Shown one piece after another: positions 34,461 to 35,891 of a stretch of 35,891 bases of DNA. Origin of the DNA: Ichthyophonus hoferi (lineage: Eukaryota; Opisthokonta; Ichthyosporea; Ichthyophonida; Ichthyophonidae); the NCBI GenBank assembly GCA_002751075.1, contig NAOQ01000047.1, positions 134,806 to 170,696 on the forward strand, in the 5' to 3' direction. The stretch's first letter is position 1. Every line of letters begins with the position of its first letter. The notes under the pieces were generated by a model that was given only the letters and a program-made list of their open reading frames with translations, was not told the DNA's origin and searched no databases. The position numbers and the translations under genes are program-made.

Positions 34461-35891
34461 GCATAACATGAGTTTTGGTAATCTAAATAACGTTGCTACC
34501 TATATAGCCATATAGTGAATCCAGGCACACAATCACTCCAATGAACAATTAACATTCAACTAAAATCATGAGAGACTCAAACCGATTTTTTATTTATTTG
34601 AATTATAGTCTGCTAACCAATAATCATATAGCTATATTGGTACACCATAAATTTAATAATTGTTAAGTCATCGTCCTGGTGGGTTATATTATTAGACTTA
34701 TTCTTCCCTCATTGACCACGGGTATTGGCTAATACTCATGCTTTGAAATATTAAGATGCATAGCCACCTATAATATGAGTACATAAGTAATACGATTAAG
34801 CCAATATACATTATTTATTTTGCTTTAAGATTGTTAATTCTAAATGAACTCGTTAGTTCGGCCAAAGTTCGGATAGCAAGCAGACTATGAAATGATTGGT
34901 CCGATATTAATTAAATGTCGCAGGTAAATTAATTTACCAATACTTAAGAGCCATCCAAATAAATAATGACTATCGCATACGAGAGCAAGTGGTAAATTAG
35001 ACATTACAATAATAATGTGTATATTATATAAAAAATCCAAAAGCTTTTGTGTACCAACCAATACAAGAACTTTGCATTTTCCATAACCGCGTATTTCTGA
35101 GCGAATTATTTATTATTGAGTTTTGTTTTCTTTTGTACTTCGCTTTATTGCCAGTGCCAATCTTTCTAGTTAACACCAAGATTGCTAAGTTCAATAACTA
35201 AAATGGATCCAATCATGAATACTCATATTAGCTAATCCAACACCACATGTTGGATCAAAGAGACCCACTAGAATTGTCTGATCTTACTTAAATACTATTA
35301 TGTCCTTATTTAAATGGTGAGCTAACTCTTTTTCTTATTAATGTAATAGTGTTCTTATGTTGCATACTAGGGCAAGAATCAGTCTACTTGTTATCTGGGC
35401 TTCGAGCGAACCTACTTATTCATCAGTGGCTAGCAATTTTGTAACATGTTTTCATAGAATATGACTTACAGGCACTGTATGATACACTGCATATATGTAA
35501 TATTAGGTTTGTCGGAAACCATACACACATATATAGCAGTATAGATTTTAATCGCATTCCGTGTACTAGATCTATCAAATAGGCATAGCGATTGGTTTTA
35601 TCATACTCTTACCGAGAAAAATTGGAAAATCATGATTGAAACCCATTTATTATCTTACCTACATATGTTTATTATCTATACACCAGTTCTTAGTGCAGAA
35701 GTGATGAAATACAGGGTAAGCATACCATGTCTTTATCTTAAGCCATCAACCTATCAACAGTGCTTGTCAAGTGGTAAACCATAGTGTATGAAAAACTATG
35801 TCTTATTTCAACCATACTGTGCTCAATTTATACTATTTTAAACACATTTGATGCAGGGAGACTGAATTTGAATTAAACTGTAGACCTAATC
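34461..35891. other. Right-hand flank, no gene seen
   Basis: AT-rich sequence with no open frame or exon pair that I can support, apart from dispersed repeat B at the very edge. Confidence 0.5.
35781..35890 (+). repeat. Dispersed repeat B, copy 2 (cut by the window edge)
   Basis: Matches 6481-6595 in the same orientation. The shared core is AATTTATACTATT-TAAACACAT and continues to the window end, so the repeat may extend further right. Confidence 0.65.

Overview
The window is animal-type (or close holozoan) nuclear DNA. Protein-coding genes are broken by introns with GT/AG borders, the DNA is strongly AT-rich, introns and intergenic stretches are long and full of microsatellites, and the gene families are eukaryotic: an ArfGAP, a mitochondrial GGQ-domain release-factor relative, an actin relative, a family-16 methyltransferase, translation factor eIF3m and an alpha-arrestin. 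An early-branching animal such as a sponge fits, but the species is not provable from sequence alone. There are no rRNA genes, convincing tRNAs or CRISPR arrays.  Layout. (1) 90-838, minus: the first two exons of an ARFGAP1-like gene that runs off the left edge. (2) 2514-5125, plus: a three-exon MTRFR/C12orf65-type gene, with the mitochondrial leader in exon 1 and GGQ in exon 2. (3) 5126-8932: gene-poor. (4) 8933-10045, minus: an intronless, divergent actin whose catalytic residues are changed. (5) 10046-15341: gene-poor, with a small CpG-rich island and doubtful open frames. (6) 15342-16217, minus: an intronless METTL21-like protein methyltransferase with a poly(A) signal almost touching its stop codon. 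(7) 17461-25796, plus: eIF3m in eleven exons, every intron phase consistent. (8) 27066-27775: a long imperfect inverted repeat. (9) 28991-32916, minus: an alpha-arrestin with a large disordered insert inside its C-domain and two PPxY motifs. (10) 33866-34460: a foldback-type element whose inverted ends are made of 21-bp tandem repeats.  The genes are unrelated housekeeping and trafficking functions and do not form a pathway. Two pairs are head-to-head: ARFGAP1-like with MTRFR, and methyltransferase with eIF3m. Most of the novelty is in the actin relative, the arrestin insert and the two inverted-repeat structures. Nothing here looks like a multi-gene accessory system.
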